Assembly: GCA_015178975.1 (NCBI GenBank)
Contig: WHVD01000006.1
Coordinates: forward strand, 620,001-684,000
From: Hysterangium stoloniferum
Lineage: Eukaryota; Basidiomycota; Agaricomycetes; Hysterangiales; Hysterangiaceae
Direction of reading: 5' to 3'
Length of the DNA stretch: 64,000 bases
Under the pieces are notes generated by a model. That model saw only the letters and a list, made by a program, of their open reading frames with translations, was not told the DNA's origin and searched no databases. The position numbers and the translations under genes are program-made. Below are positions 45,496-57,024 of the stretch, piece after piece. The number at the start of each line of letters is the position of its first letter. Positions within the stretch are counted from its first letter, which is position 1.

Positions 45496-47690
45496 TCAGA
45501 AACCTGTAAAAGCAAAGAGAGACATAGGGCGACAGGGAAAAATGAAAATGAATCCAACGTAACATGGGGTCTGCAGAGTGCAGTCAGAGAGAGGATAGTG
45601 GTCTGGGTTTGAGTGGATAAGCTGTGTGAAAGTCAGTAACAATTTCTGTGGCATTACCAAGTTCCGTGGCCAAAATCCATGAAGTCTCTTCATCTGTGCC
45701 CTCGTAACCCACCCACTTGACTAAGTAAAGCAGTTTACAAGTGCATCAACACTTATCAATTTTTGAATCTAAAATTTGTGAAATTTCAAACTTGGGTTCT
45801 CCATCAATAATAACTGGAGGAGGCAGAGATTGCATGTGATCTGGGATAGTGTTAGCAGTACAAGGTTCTAGCATAGAAACATGAAATACTGGGTGTACCA
45901 CGTGCATGCTATCCGGAAGCTGTAGGGTCCATGAAACTGAACCTACTTGTGCTATTATTTCAAATGGACCTAAATGTTTTTCAGCAAGTTTCTTTGATGG
46001 ACAGGTGGTCCAGAAGAATTGAGCTTTGACAAAAATGTGATCACCAATTTTGAAGTTGGGTGGCAAAATCTGGTTTTTGTCCACTGAACACTGATATTGC
46101 TCTTGGGTGGACATTATTGCAGTCCAGAGTTCCTTGTGGAGCTTGTGGAGGTCTATGATGAACTCTTGAGCATGGGTGGAGGTGAGATTTCATTCTGGGT
46201 GTACTGTAATATTTGGATTGTACCCTTTATTTGCAAAGAACAGGGAAACACCAGTAGTGGCCAAAGGTGCATTGTTGTAAGCAAATTCTGCAAGTGGTAA
46301 CAGGGATTTCCAATTGTCCTGTTGATAGTTGCAATATACATGGAGGTATTGTTCCAATGTCTGATTGATGCATTCAGTTTGTCTGTTGCCTTCTGGGTGA
46401 TGTCTGGATGTGAAGTGTAATTTCATGTCCAAGGATTTCCCGAGGGATCTAAAGAAGTGAGATATGAATTCTGATCCTCAATCGGAAGTTACATGGGATG
46501 GAACTCTGGGCTTGGAAAATACATGGATAATAAAAATTTCCACTAACTGCACAGATGTGATGGTATCATGTGTAGGAATGAATATACCTTGTTTTGAGAA
46601 TCTGTCAACAATGACTAGAATGGTGGAAAAGCCTTTGGAGTCTGGTAGGTGTTCAATGAAATCCATAGAGATGGAATTCCATGGGTGTTCCGGTACCGGG
46701 AGTTGTTTCAGAAGGCCATATGGCTTGTGACACTGGTTTAGAGTGTGGACAAGTAATGAAAGATTTACAATAGTGCGGAATGAAGCCTCAGAGTCCAGGC
46801 TAAGTGTATTCTCTTCTTATTAATGATAGAGTTTTGTTGAACCTGAAATGTCCTGAGAGTGGATGGTCATGTTTGTACTGGAGAATCCTGAGGCAGAGGC
46901 CATCAGAGTCCAGTATATATATGTGATCGTCAAGTCTAATGAAACCATGCTGATCAAGAGACCACCGGGGTTGACTGGGGTCCACGGGGTTGTCAAGGTG
47001 TGCTTTAGTTATTGGTTCTAGTGGAATTGCTGATAGAATATCTTGATGTAACTTCTCAATATCCATAATTATAATTCCACAGATGATGGGATGGATGAGG
47101 TAAGTCACACGGACTGATGTGGTAAGCTGCTGGTTTGTGAAAATAGGTTTCAAGTTGTGTGGGTTTACCATGGCATAGTCATTGCTCCCCTCTTTAGGAT
47201 AGATGTCCCATAGTCTATATAAAGCGTCAGGTTTGCCACCAAGGTGACTGGGTCAAAAGTGGATAATCACATTGAAGGCTGATAGGTATTCAGACCAGCA
47301 GGCCTGCTGATGGGTCAAAAGTTTCATAGTAGAAAAATATTCCAGGTTTTTGTGATCTGTTACAACATTAATCGGAATTCCCGAGCCTTCCAAATAGTGT
47401 CACCATGGGGTGGACTTCTCTGTCAGAGTCCTGGATAGACAGAATGGCTCTAAGTGTATAGTTTGAGGCATCTGTCTCAACAATGAGCAGAAAGTCTGGT
47501 TTCCAATGTGACAGAATTGGAGCTGACGAAAAAGGATCTTTTAAAAGATTGAAAGCTTTTTGACACTTATCATTAAAATTCCATGGAGTATCCTTGCATG
47601 TAAGATGGGTAAGGGGAACTGTAATGTTGGAATATCCACAGATAAACTGTTGGTAAAAATTGGCAAAGCTGAGGAAAGATTGTATATCTT
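45496..47690 (-). pseudogene. gypsy pol: RNase H to chromodomain, copy 2
   Basis: Fragments in several frames cover the RNase H remnant (about 47171-47690), the H2C2 region (46800-47171), the integrase core (46190-46666, with TSD then TGA where copy 1 has TSNR) and the C-terminal region with chromodomain (45496-46114). The stop in the integrase core is a CGA to TGA change. A deletion of about 95 bp in RNase H lies near 47397. Confidence 0.87.
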
Positions 47691-48411
47691 TGTTAAGAAC
47701 TAAAAACTGACTAATGTCAGTGGCCGACGGGGACCGATCAGAAGGACTTGGCTTCAGCTTATGTGCTGCGCTCTCGCAAATATCCGTAGGTTGTCCTTAG
47801 ATTTTGGACGGGCGAAGACTAATCCTAAGAAGAACCTTTCGGCGAGATACCGATCAGAACCGAAGGACAAGTCAAGTGTCGGGCCAAGGGGTCGGGGCCG
47901 AGAGTGGGCGAGTGCACACGAAGGCGGATAGGGGAATTCTTAGTATGAGACTGTTGCAGACGTATGAGGGTATTCTGAGTTGATATTCTGATTGCCTAGT
48001 AACTACAACTACAGCGGGTTCATATACAAGTAACAGGCGTCTAGAAAATACTAATGGGGAGAAGGGCGGAAAACGGTATTAGCATTAAGCTTGACTAGGA
48101 ACAGGAAGTTTATGATTAGTTCGGAGGCCGATGATAACCGAGAATGGAAATTACGATAAAAGGAAATAATTCGAGGACTAAAAATATAGATAGACATATG
48201 TGAAACATAGGATGGGACGGATCAACATAATGAAAGGGATGTATCAAAGCATAACCAGACAGAAAGGCGTAGTCGGGTTTGATTGACCGGAAGGCATACG
48301 TCAGCGTTGGGGGTCCGACGGCTTCCGAGATCTCGTCTTGTTGAAGACGTATAACTATGATATACCATCGGGGACTGTCGGCGTGCGAAGGGTTGCGACA
48401 CGGTCGTAACA
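47691..48411 (-). mobile_element. Solo LTR-B in gypsy copy 2, target duplication ATCTT
   Basis: This 721-bp copy runs TGTTAAGAAC...GGTCGTAACA, with ATCTT at 47686-47690 and 48412-48416. In sense (minus) it starts TGTTACGACCGTGTCGCAACCC. It shares only the ends and a GGACTTGGCTTCAGCTTATG motif with LTR-A, so it belongs to a related but distinct family. Confidence 0.92.
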
Positions 48412-48416
48412 ATCTT

Positions 48417-50082
48417 TGACTTTTCTGGGCTCTGGCCAATCTTTAATGACTTGTACTTTAGTTTCATCCATGCGGAGTCTGCTGGGTCCCATTATGAAAC
48501 CCAGTATTCCACAGAGTCTGTGTCAAAAGTACATTTTTTACCATTCACAAATAAACCATGTTGTCTGAGTCTCTGGAGAATTTCATGGACTTGTTTGTCA
48601 TGTTCTGTGGGGTCCTTGGAGTAGATAAGAATGTGGTCCAAGTAAACAATGATGCATACATCGAGCATGTTGGAGAAAATGTCATTAATAAAATGTTGAA
48701 AAACAGATGGAGCATTGGTGAGTCCAAAGGGCATCACCAACCACTCAAAGGCCCTATAATGGGTTCTGAAAGTGGTTTTCCACTCATCTCCCATGGAGAT
48801 CCAGACCAAATGGTAGGCATGTTTAAGGTCTATTTTGGTATAGATCCAGGCATTCTGTGGAGCATCAAGCAGATCAGATATAAGTGGGAGTGGATACTTA
48901 TCCTTTTTTGTGACAGCATTGAGTCCTCTGAAATCAACACATAGTCTGAGGGATCCATCCTTCTTCTTGACAAACAGAACAGGTGCTCCAAAAGGAGACT
49001 TAGAGGGTCTGATAAAACCTATGGACAAATGTTCATCCAGGAAATCCCAGATTGTGAAAGTTCCATGGACAAAAGCAGGTAAATATGTCCAAGGGGTGGC
49101 TGGGCACCTTCTTCGAGGTCAATTTTTAAGTCATACACTCTTTGGGGCTGAAGCCAGTCAGCTTTTTGCTTACTAAAAACATCTGCGAAGTCGTGATATT
49201 TTTCTGGGATGCCTTCTAGATCAGTGGTTTGCTCAGATGTGGATACCAGAGTTGAGAAATGACTGGTTGCTTCATCAATTTTTAAATTGATAGTGAATGC
49301 CTAGGACCTGTCCATTTTTGTAGCCCTAATAAATGCTGCAGTATTAATGAGAGAAATAGATGGAGGTGCCATGGATTCCAGGGAAGCCATGGGTGCTGTA
49401 GAGATCACAGGAGTCCTCGAGACTGCAGGTGCCAGGAAGGCCATGGGTGCCATGGAGGCCATGTCAGATACAGCTTTCTTGGAAGCCACAGGTCTCTGGA
49501 AAGTTATGCTGTTTGCTACCCAGTCAATCCAGGATTGTAGTGGGTAAGCCAGTTATGTCCTAGGACAACCGAGCAACTTGAGTCTAACTGGGTCACATAG
49601 AAAGTGACCAACTGAGATGTTCCACACGGGAACCGGATGGGTAAATTGCAAGCTTGAGTGATAACCGAATTGCTTGTGCCATCGAAGAGTCGGAGTCTGA
49701 CCAGATTTATCAGATAAGTTGACAACAGATTATTTTGCATAAATTTTGTATCTAAAAAACAATGAGTTGAGCCAGAATCTATGAGTGCTGAAAAAATGAA
49801 TTTTGTAATCATATTAGACATAAGTTTAATGAAAAATGAGTCAGAGTTCAAAAGAGCGGATGCATTGAGATGGGTAAACTTGTGAATGCGTGGAGAGGCA
49901 ACGCAACCCCCAACCTGCATGGAGTCCATGGGGTTGCTTACTCTTTTTTCAAGTCGGAAGCCAGTTTGTCCTTCAATGGGGATTCTGTGGAGGAAGTCTT
50001 GGCTGTTCGACCTTTTGCAGAGTTTGCTTTTGCCAATGGACATTCCAGAACTCAATGACTGGGTTTTCTGCACAAGAGACAA
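48417..50082 (-). pseudogene. gypsy pol: protease and reverse transcriptase, copy 2
   Basis: Reverse transcriptase (48492-49028) shows [40 protein letters not shown] and [10 protein letters not shown], in which the second catalytic Asp is His, so polymerase activity should be lost. The protease (49516-50082) keeps ALIDSGSTHCFLD and extends to VVLGHNWLTHYNPG, a part missing from copy 1. Confidence 0.88.
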
Positions 50083-51210
50083 AGGCTATTGTCCATACCA
50101 TATTGTCTTTCTTGTGGGGTCAGTTTGCCATTGGGTCCGAGCTTGTCTGTAAGGTCGGGTTTTCTGGTTTGCTTGCTGGACTGTTGACCTTTGTTGTTGT
50201 TGTTGTTGTTGTTGTTGTTGGAAGACTTTTTATCGTTCTTCTGATCAGATTGGGTGGAGTTTTGGTTGCTGGTAGATGAAGTGTTGTTGTTGGTTTTATT
50301 GGCTGTGGACTTGTTGACTTTGTCCATGGAGGTCTCACGGGCAACTTCCATACGAACGTTCCCAATAGCGTGTATCTGTGTTTTGAGCCTTGAGGCACAT
50401 ACGGGACAGTGTTTTTGGCTTGCCATCTTCTTTTGAGACTTCATCTTTAAGGCGGGATGGCAGACTGGCATAGAACTGGTGGTGGAGAGTGGGATTGCCC
50501 CACTGACAACCAGCTGCAAGATTGTTGAACTGGACAATATAGTCCGTGATGCACTGGGTGTCCTTCATACGAAGATTAGTGAGACTATTCTCAGCTTCTC
50601 CAGTCAGGTCATATGAGCCAAAGTTGGTTTCTAGCTCCATAACAAAAGCATCTCAATCTTTGAGCCAAAGCAGCTCTTCCTCAGAAAGTCCACTAAAAGC
50701 TGGTTCAAACCATTTCAACATGGATCCCAAGAGATATGAAAGTGCGTAGTTGACTTTTTGGGAGTCTGTGGAAAATGCGGCGGATTGATCACGGAAATTA
50801 AAATGACATTGTGTGAGGAAAGTGGAAAGTTTGTTGGGGTTGGAACCTGTGGAGGGTTCCGGAGCATTGACTTTTGACCACAGAGATTCTGGATCCTTCT
50901 TGCTGCCTTCTCTGAGCATGTGATTCATCAATCTTTCTAAAGTGATTGCTAACAACTCAGAGGTGGGATCCACAAGTGGTGGTTGATCATTAGATGGGGA
51001 ATTTTTGACACCTTTGTTCTTGTCGGGGGCCATGGACTCATCCTCGTGCTCAGATTCATCTGGGTTTTCTGGGACTTCTTCAATATGGGCTTCTTCCATA
51101 GTGTCCAGCTGGTTTGTGAGTGTCTGGCTGGTATACAAAGTAAGTGGGGAATGAAGAGTCAATGGTCCAGGTAATGATTCCTGTATGTGTGCTTTTCTTC
51201 TTGGTGGCAT
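50083..51210 (-). pseudogene. gypsy gag, copy 2
   Basis: It starts at MPPRRKAHIQES (51210). The N-terminal half is open through LNYALSYLLG-like VNYALSYLLGSMLKWFEPAF, then stops at LWLKD* where TGG became TGA. The downstream frames (50335-50640 and 50052-50537) carry FGSYDLTGEAENSLTNL, an Asn-rich tail from a triplet repeat near 50190-50220, and a zinc-knuckle start LCLLCRKPSH. Confidence 0.87.
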
Positions 51211-51230
51211 ATTGACAATCTGCGAGTCTT

Positions 51231-51241
51231 AGTCAGAAAAT
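51231..51241 (-). other. Self-priming type primer-binding site, gypsy copy 2
   Basis: The sense strand reads ATTTTCTGACT two bases after the LTR end, identical to copy 1. The LTRs of this copy no longer contain the complementary AGTCAGAAAAT. Confidence 0.7.
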
Positions 51242-51243
51242 AC

Positions 51244-52552
51244 TGTTAAGAGTCATGTGTGAAGCTTATTGGAGGGTTTCTGGCACAACCCATGGGAAAG
51301 CCGGTAGGACTTGGCTTCAGCTTATAGGCTGCATCCTTGTAAGATCATGTCGTCCAATTTCAGTTGGGTGGACAGGAATGAGTCTGGTTGAGAGGTCGGG
51401 GAGTCGACTGCAGGAATCCCACAGAAGTCGAGGGGTCAGGCGGAGTCGAGATGGGTCAGGGGTCGAGATGGGTCAGGGGTCGAGATGGGTCAGGGGTCGA
51501 GATGGGTCAGGGGTCGAGATGGGTCAGGGGTCGAGATGGGTCAGGGGTCGAGATGGGTCAGGGGTCGAGATGGGTCAGGGGTCGAGATGGGTCAGGGGTC
51601 GAGATGGGTCAGGGGTCGAGATGGGTCAGGGGTCGAGATGGGTCAGGGGTCGAGATGGGTCAGGGGTCGAGATGGGTCAGGGGTCGAGATGGGTCAGGGG
51701 TCGAGATGGGTCAGGGGTCGAGATGGGTCAGGGGTCGAGATGGGTCAGGGGTCGAGATGGGTCAGGGGTCGAGATGGGTCAGGGGTCGAGATGGGTCAGG
51801 GGTCGAGATGGGTCAGGGGTCGAGATGGGTCAGGGGTCGAGATGGGTCAGGGGTCGAGATGGGTCAGGGGTCGAGATGGGTCAGGGGTCGAGATGGGTCA
51901 GGGGTCGAGATGGGTCAGGGGTCGAGATGGGTCAGGGGTCGAGATGGGTCAGGGGTCGAGATGGGTCAGGGGTCGAGATGGGTCAGGGGTCGAGATGGGT
52001 CAGGGGTCGAGATGGGTCAGGGGTCGAGATGGGTCAGGGGTCGAGATGGGTCAGGGGTCGAGATGGGTCAGGGGTCGAGATGGGTCAGGGGTCGAGATGG
52101 GTCAGGGGTCGAGATGGGTCAGGGGTCGAGATGGGTCAGGGGTCGAGATGGGTCAGGGGTCGAGATGGGTCAGGGGTCGAGATGGGTCAGGGGTCGAGAT
52201 GGGTCAGGGGTCGAGATGGGTCAGGGGTCGAGATGGGTCAGGGGTCGAGATGGGTCAGGGGTCGAGATGGGTCAGGGGTCGAGATGGGTCAGGGGTCGAG
52301 ATGGGTCAGGGGTCGAGATGGGTCAGGGGTCGAGATGGGTCAGGGGTCGAGATGGGTCAGGGGTCGAGATGGGTCAGGGGTCGAGATGGGTCAGGGGTCG
52401 AGATGGGTCAGGGGTCGAGATGGGTCAGGGGTCGAGATGGGTCAGATGTCTGGAGTCTGGTGGGTATTCCAGTAAACTGATAACTGGTGTGTGTAGGGTG
52501 CAGGTGCATATAAGTTAGTTCCTGGAGTCCAGCAGGTTTTCCGGTTGTAACA
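51244..52552 (-). repeat. 5' LTR of gypsy copy 2, deleted and expanded by a tandem array
   Basis: The outer parts match the other LTR-A copies. The middle (U3 and transcript start) is replaced by the 17-bp array at 51445-52445, giving 1309 bp in total. The LTR ends GGTTGTAACA before the AATCA flank. Confidence 0.88.
51445..52445. repeat. Tandem array: 59 units of 17 bp
   Basis: The unit GTCGAGATGGGTCAGGG is repeated 58 times plus a final 15 bases (1001 bp) with no difference noticed by eye. Because 17 is not a multiple of 3 and no frame of the unit has a stop, all three plus-strand frames stay open across it. Those long frames (331-406 codons) are artefacts. Confidence 0.97.
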
Positions 52553-53650
52553 AATCAATACAGAAGACCTCAAACTGCAGATGAATAAAATGTAGTCCAC
52601 TGCTTGATCACTTAGAGCACTTGGAAACAAAGTAAAAGACAACCTTGTTGCCATTGCCATCATCCTTTCACTCCCACATTCCTACTCTACTCTTCAAACC
52701 ATCTTAATGTCACTTAAAGACCAGAAAACTGACGACATCATTGCAAAAATTCTTGCTGAGGAATCCCACTGAAAAGAATCAGCTACATAAGCTGCATTCC
52801 TAGCAAAGTTCTGAACAAGTGCAGGAAAGTCTAAAAATGTGTCAGTTTTTGGAAAAGAGAAGAAGAAAAAGAAGGATTACAAAAATGTGACAATTGTGGC
52901 AGGAAGCACCCTGGCAAATGTCATAAGCCCAAAAGTGAGTTAAAAGACAATAAACCCAACACACCTAAGCCTTCCAAAGCAACAGCAAAAGTGGCACAAA
53001 CCAAAATGTCAATAAGCCAGCCAATTCAATTATTCATGGCTTGTGAATGGTCTGAAAATCAAGATATCCACCAAAAATGGATAGTATATTCTGGAGCATC
53101 AGTTGCAATGAGCTCACACAGAGAATGGTTTACCACTTATTGGATGAACCAATAAAGGTTTGGTTGGGAGACAACAGTTTCATTCTTGCAAAGGGAGAAG
53201 GGCTTGGTAAAACTCGAGCTACATATCCATTGGAAATCAGAGAATAACTGGTATCATGCAAAAAGTACTGCATATACCTGATCTACATGGAAATCTCTTG
53301 TCAGTCTTGAGTCTTACCCAAAATGGCCTGCAAGTCACTTTTGAACCAGATCAGATGTACCACATATATAACATCCAAAATGTACTTGTTGGTGAAGCTC
53401 ATCTGGAAGGGAATATCTACATTCTCCATGCTGACATCATGCTACCTGAACAAATCCACATCAGTAGGATTATACCAGGAAGCAAAATGGAACCTAAAAC
53501 ACTCACTGCAGTTGCTAAGGAGTCAAAAGGTGACATAAAATTGTGGCACCAATGCCTAGGCCATATCAGTGTCAAATTGACCCTCAAAATGGTTCAAAAG
53601 GGCATGGTAAAAGGAATGTCACTTGTTAAATGCAAAACAACTGACAACTC
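52553..53650 (+). pseudogene. copia gag end, zinc knuckle, protease and pre-integrase region, element A
   Basis: Gag resumes after the gypsy insertion, followed by a knuckle CDNCGRKHPGKCH, Lys/Pro-rich linker, and the protease site reading WIVYSGASVAMSS where copia elements have a D-S-G; the catalytic Asp is Tyr. Then come FATYPL-like and LPDLHGNLLSVLSLTQNGL-like stretches and the GAG-pre-integrase signature LWHQCLGHISVK. Several frame changes are present. Confidence 0.82.
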
Positions 53651-54411
53651 ACCCTGAGAACCTTGTCTCCATGGCAAACAAGCCTGAACCCCCATTCCAA
53701 AAGCAGCAGATGATTGAAAAACAACCATTCTAGCATGCATCCACTCAGATATATGTGGCAAGATGCAAACAGAATCATGTACTGGCTACAAATATTTCAT
53801 CACATTTATTGATAATGCAAGTTACATGGTAGACATTGGAATCTTGAAGAAAAAATCAGAGGTGCTGGCCAAGTTTACTACTTTTGTCAAAAGAGTCAAA
53901 GTTGAAACTGGAGCATGAGTGGTTATACTCAGGTCAAATGATGAACTGAACATTAATAGTAGCTCTCACTCAATGCTCAAAGATGCCAACTTATCTGATT
54001 CCTATTGGGCAGATGTTGTAGAGTATGCAGGCCACATCAGAAATGTTGTCCTCACACATGCACTATCAGATTCCACATCCCATGAAGCTTGGTTTGGAAA
54101 CTTACCTGACATCAGTCAATTCCAAACATTTGGCTGTATGGTATATGTACTCATCCCTGAAAACAAACGTCAAAAGCTTGATGGGAAGACCATCAAATGT
54201 ACCTTCATTGGTTATGTGAAGGACAAAAAGGCTTACTGTTGTATTGACCATACAACTGGTCAGGTGTATGAGAGTTGAGATGTTGTATTTGTCAAAGACA
54301 TGGTAGAAGGACCAGAATGGGTTGTAGTGGAGGTATCCTCTACAATGACCAATATAGAAGTCACCCATGCCATCACACCAGTCAAACCAATTGAGCATGA
54401 CAATGACACAC
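53651..54411 (+). pseudogene. copia integrase, element A
   Basis: ACIHSDICGKMQTESCTGYKYF matches the first catalytic Asp region. LRSNDELNIN is where the second Asp is expected (N in place of D). NLSDSYWADVVEYAGHIRN and FGCMVYVLIPENKRQKLDGK are typical of the integrase C-terminal part. In-frame TGA stops interrupt it. It is cut by the solo LTR-A at 54412. Confidence 0.85.
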
Positions 54412-55170
54412 TGTTAAGAGTTGTGCACAGAGCTTATTGGAGGGTTTCCGGAGAAACCCGTGGGAAGCCGGTAGGACTTGGCTTCAGCTTATAGGCTGCA
54501 CTCTTGTGAGATCATCTTGTCCAATTTCAAACAGGCAGATGGGAATCCCAGGGAGTCCAGGAGGGTTCATGGGTTGAGAGGTCAGGGAGTCAAGATAAAT
54601 AGGTCAGAGGTCGAGTGATAGATAGGTTGGAGCCTGCAGGCTCTGACGAGGTCAAGCAGTGTGTTTCAAAGAGGAGATTAGAGCAGAAAATGTACTTGAA
54701 ATTACTGGGGGGAATCTAAGCTGATTTTCTGACTGGATTGTATGTACAACATCTGCCAGACTATATAGACTGTGGAATGAATAACATACTGTACCAAATC
54801 CAGTAATAATGAAAACTAAACTAGCAAGATAAATAAACACCAAACTTGGTGTTAGGAATGAAATGGAATAGAGTGGAGTCCAAATTGTGACAGGTCATTT
54901 GACCATAACAGGAACGGGGCTCAGTTAGAGAGCTGTCGGGTTTTCTGAGTGGGGTCCAGTAACTGGTGTGTGGGACAGGGTTGGAGATAGACAGGAGTGG
55001 AGTTCGGCAGGTATTCCAGTGACTGATACATGAAGTAACGAAGGTCGAGTGTGGACAGGTCTGACGTATGGAGTCCAGTGGGTATTTCAGTAAACTGATA
55101 ATTGGTGTGTGTAGGGTGGGGGTGTATATAAGTTAGTACCCAGAGTCCAGTGGGATTTCCAGTCATAACA
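54412..55170 (-). mobile_element. Solo LTR-A, target duplication CACAC
   Basis: This 759-bp copy is flanked by CACAC (54407-54411 and 55171-55175) and inserted in copia pol. It keeps the AGTCAGAAAAT start and the GGACTTGGCTTCAGCTTATA motif. Confidence 0.92.
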
Positions 55171-56403
55171 CACACCTGATTTACTAGAAGTTGAAGATTC
55201 AGATGATGAAGGTGAATATGGTGATGAGCCATATGAAAGTTATTTCAGCACATCAGATAATGATGACAATGATGATGACCCACTTTTACCAAACATAACA
55301 TCATCAGAACTCTCAACATCAGAACCACCTCCATCACCTGCAGTGAATGAAAATTCACACCCAAATTGCACCTGCAAGGCTCCAATTTGTGATGATGATG
55401 AGCGATATTTTGTATCCTCATATGGATCTAAAAACACTGAGTTAGTGGGTGATGTGCAAGCTAACACCATACGATCAATCCTGAATGAACCAGAAACTTA
55501 TCAAGATGCCCTGTCATGACCTGATGCACCTCAATGGAAGGCTGCATGTGTGGAGGAGCTTCTATCTTTCATCAAGACAGAGCTGTATGATGAACCAAAG
55601 GGACATCAAATTGTTAACTGCAAATGGGTTTTTAGGTTGAAATGTGGTCCAGATGGGGAGATTCTTCATACAAGGCCAGGCTTGTGGCAAAGGGCTTCAC
55701 CCAGGTTGAGGTTGAGGATATCAATTACAATGAAACTTTTGCTCCTGTTGTGAAATTCACCTCAATCCGAACTCTCCTGGCTCTTGCAGCTGAACTGGAT
55801 CTGGAAATACATCAGATGGATGTAAAGACAGCTTTCCTGAACAGAAATCTTGAAGAAGAAATATATATGCACTTACCTCCAGGCTTTCACAAGCCAAATA
55901 CTGTCTGGAGATTACAGAAGGGGCTGTATGGTCTCAAACAGGCTAGTCATGAATGGTATAAATGACTACACACCGAATTTGAAGCGCTGGGTTTCACATA
56001 CTGTCAATTGGATCATGGAGTATTCATCAAATACAAAGGAGATATACATACTTGTGATTGTGATTGTATATGTCAATGATCTCCTGCTTCTATCAAATTC
56101 TATGGATGCAGTCAAGAAGGTCAAAGAAAATCTAAAAAGGAAGTTTGAATGACTGACCTAGGTGAAGCACATTGGATCCTTGGAATGGAGATAACCCAAG
56201 ATCAAAAAGTGCATAGATTGTCTGTATCACAGTGTCGCTATGTTCTTGACATCCTGAAGCAGTTTGGAATGTTGGACTGCAAAGCTGTCATAACACCAGT
56301 CAAGCTGAATACCACATTACCCAAGTTGAATGTCCCAGAGATTGAAGTAAAGGCTTACCAAAGTGCCCTAGGATCCTTCATATATGCCATGATTGCCACT
56401 CAC
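55171..56403 (+). pseudogene. copia reverse transcriptase, element A
   Basis: An acidic linker is followed by reverse transcriptase: VNCKWVFRLK, ARLVAKGFTQVEVEDINYNE, VKTAFLNRNLEEEIYMHLPPGF and GLYGLKQASHEWYK. The catalytic box reads YVNDLLLLS (YVDD expected). WILGMEITQD and YVLDILKQFGMLDCK follow, ending at YQSALGSFIYAM where LTR-D begins. A shift near 55660 and TGA stops at TGG positions show decay. Confidence 0.88.
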
Positions 56404-56840
56404 TGACACAAATCAAATTTCCTTTGATTAAGTCGAATAATAATTGTAATTTATTCTACTAAACCAGATACAGAAGCCTTGTTCAATGAAATATAAATTC
56501 ACCCTGTCGATGAAGTGAGAGGCTAATACCAGTCATGAAGACTCACAGATGTTAATGTCAAAGAGTTTCAACAATCATGTAAGACAAGATTGAGAGGTTG
56601 ATTAATAATACAGATAACTAATATACAATGAGAGATTTTCTGACTGGGGTCCTTCGCTCTTCTGATTGCCCTTTTATGCCTTTCTTCATTAAACTATGAA
56701 ACTATGACTCATGAATGAAATCATACATGATGTTGAAATGAAACAAATTGAATGTAAGTTGAATGTTCATTGAATAAATTCAAGGGTGTCGAAGATGTTG
56801 AATAGAATGTTGAGTCAGAGTTTTTGTTGAAGATAAATCA
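56404..56840 (+). repeat. LTR-D copy, truncated by copia element B
   Basis: TGACACAAATCAAATTTCC...GAAGATAAATCA follows the intact LTR-D at 44956 but breaks off where copia B starts (56841). It is inserted in the end of copia A. Confidence 0.8.
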
Positions 56841-56969
56841 TGTTAGAGTATGTTGTATTGCAAGCTGTTGATGCATTTTATCTCAATGCTCAGCTATTTC
56901 ATACTTTACAGTAGCTTAGTCATTGTAAATAAACTTTGTCCATTTTCACTATACCATCAACATCAAACA

Positions 56970-56984
56970 GGTTATGGGCCCAGC
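56970..56984 (+). other. Half-tRNA-iMet primer-binding site of copia B
   Basis: GGTTATGGGCCCAGC is complementary to the anticodon-stem region of eukaryotic initiator tRNA-Met, the internal primer type known from Drosophila copia. It follows the putative LTR end CA directly. Confidence 0.75.
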
Positions 56985-57024
56985 CCTGTTGCTTTAAAAA
57001 GTCACACTAATACCATATCATCTT

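Larger units (their letters stand above)
43444..52552 (-). mobile_element. Ty3/gypsy chromovirus-type element, copy 2, decayed
   Basis: It has the same structure as copy 1 and is inserted in copia gag. The flanking pentamers are AATTG (43439-43443) and AATCA (52553-52557), which fit a single original AATCG after CG changed to TG on one side and CA on the other. It contains a solo LTR-D (44956-45384) and a solo LTR-B (47691-48411). It has many CG to TG/CA differences from copy 1, stops, a roughly 95-bp loss near 47397 and YLDH in place of YLDD. Confidence 0.92.
43049..56403 (+). mobile_element. Ty1/copia-type element A, degenerate and multiply interrupted
   Basis: A primer site-like ACAGGTTATAGGGCCC (43049-43064) is a mutated form of the half-tRNA-iMet site seen intact at 56970. 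Then come gag (43092-43430 and from 52553), zinc knuckle, protease, integrase and reverse transcriptase in copia order, with integrase before reverse transcriptase. A gypsy element (43444-52552) and a solo LTR-A (54412-55170) split it. An LTR-D (56404-56840) ends it inside the region following reverse transcriptase. Neither copia LTR could be bounded with confidence. Confidence 0.88.

Noticed and set aside
51255-52518. Three overlapping open frames of 331-406 codons on the plus strand
   Set aside because: They are the three frames of one 17-bp stop-free tandem repeat and encode only the same repeating peptide.
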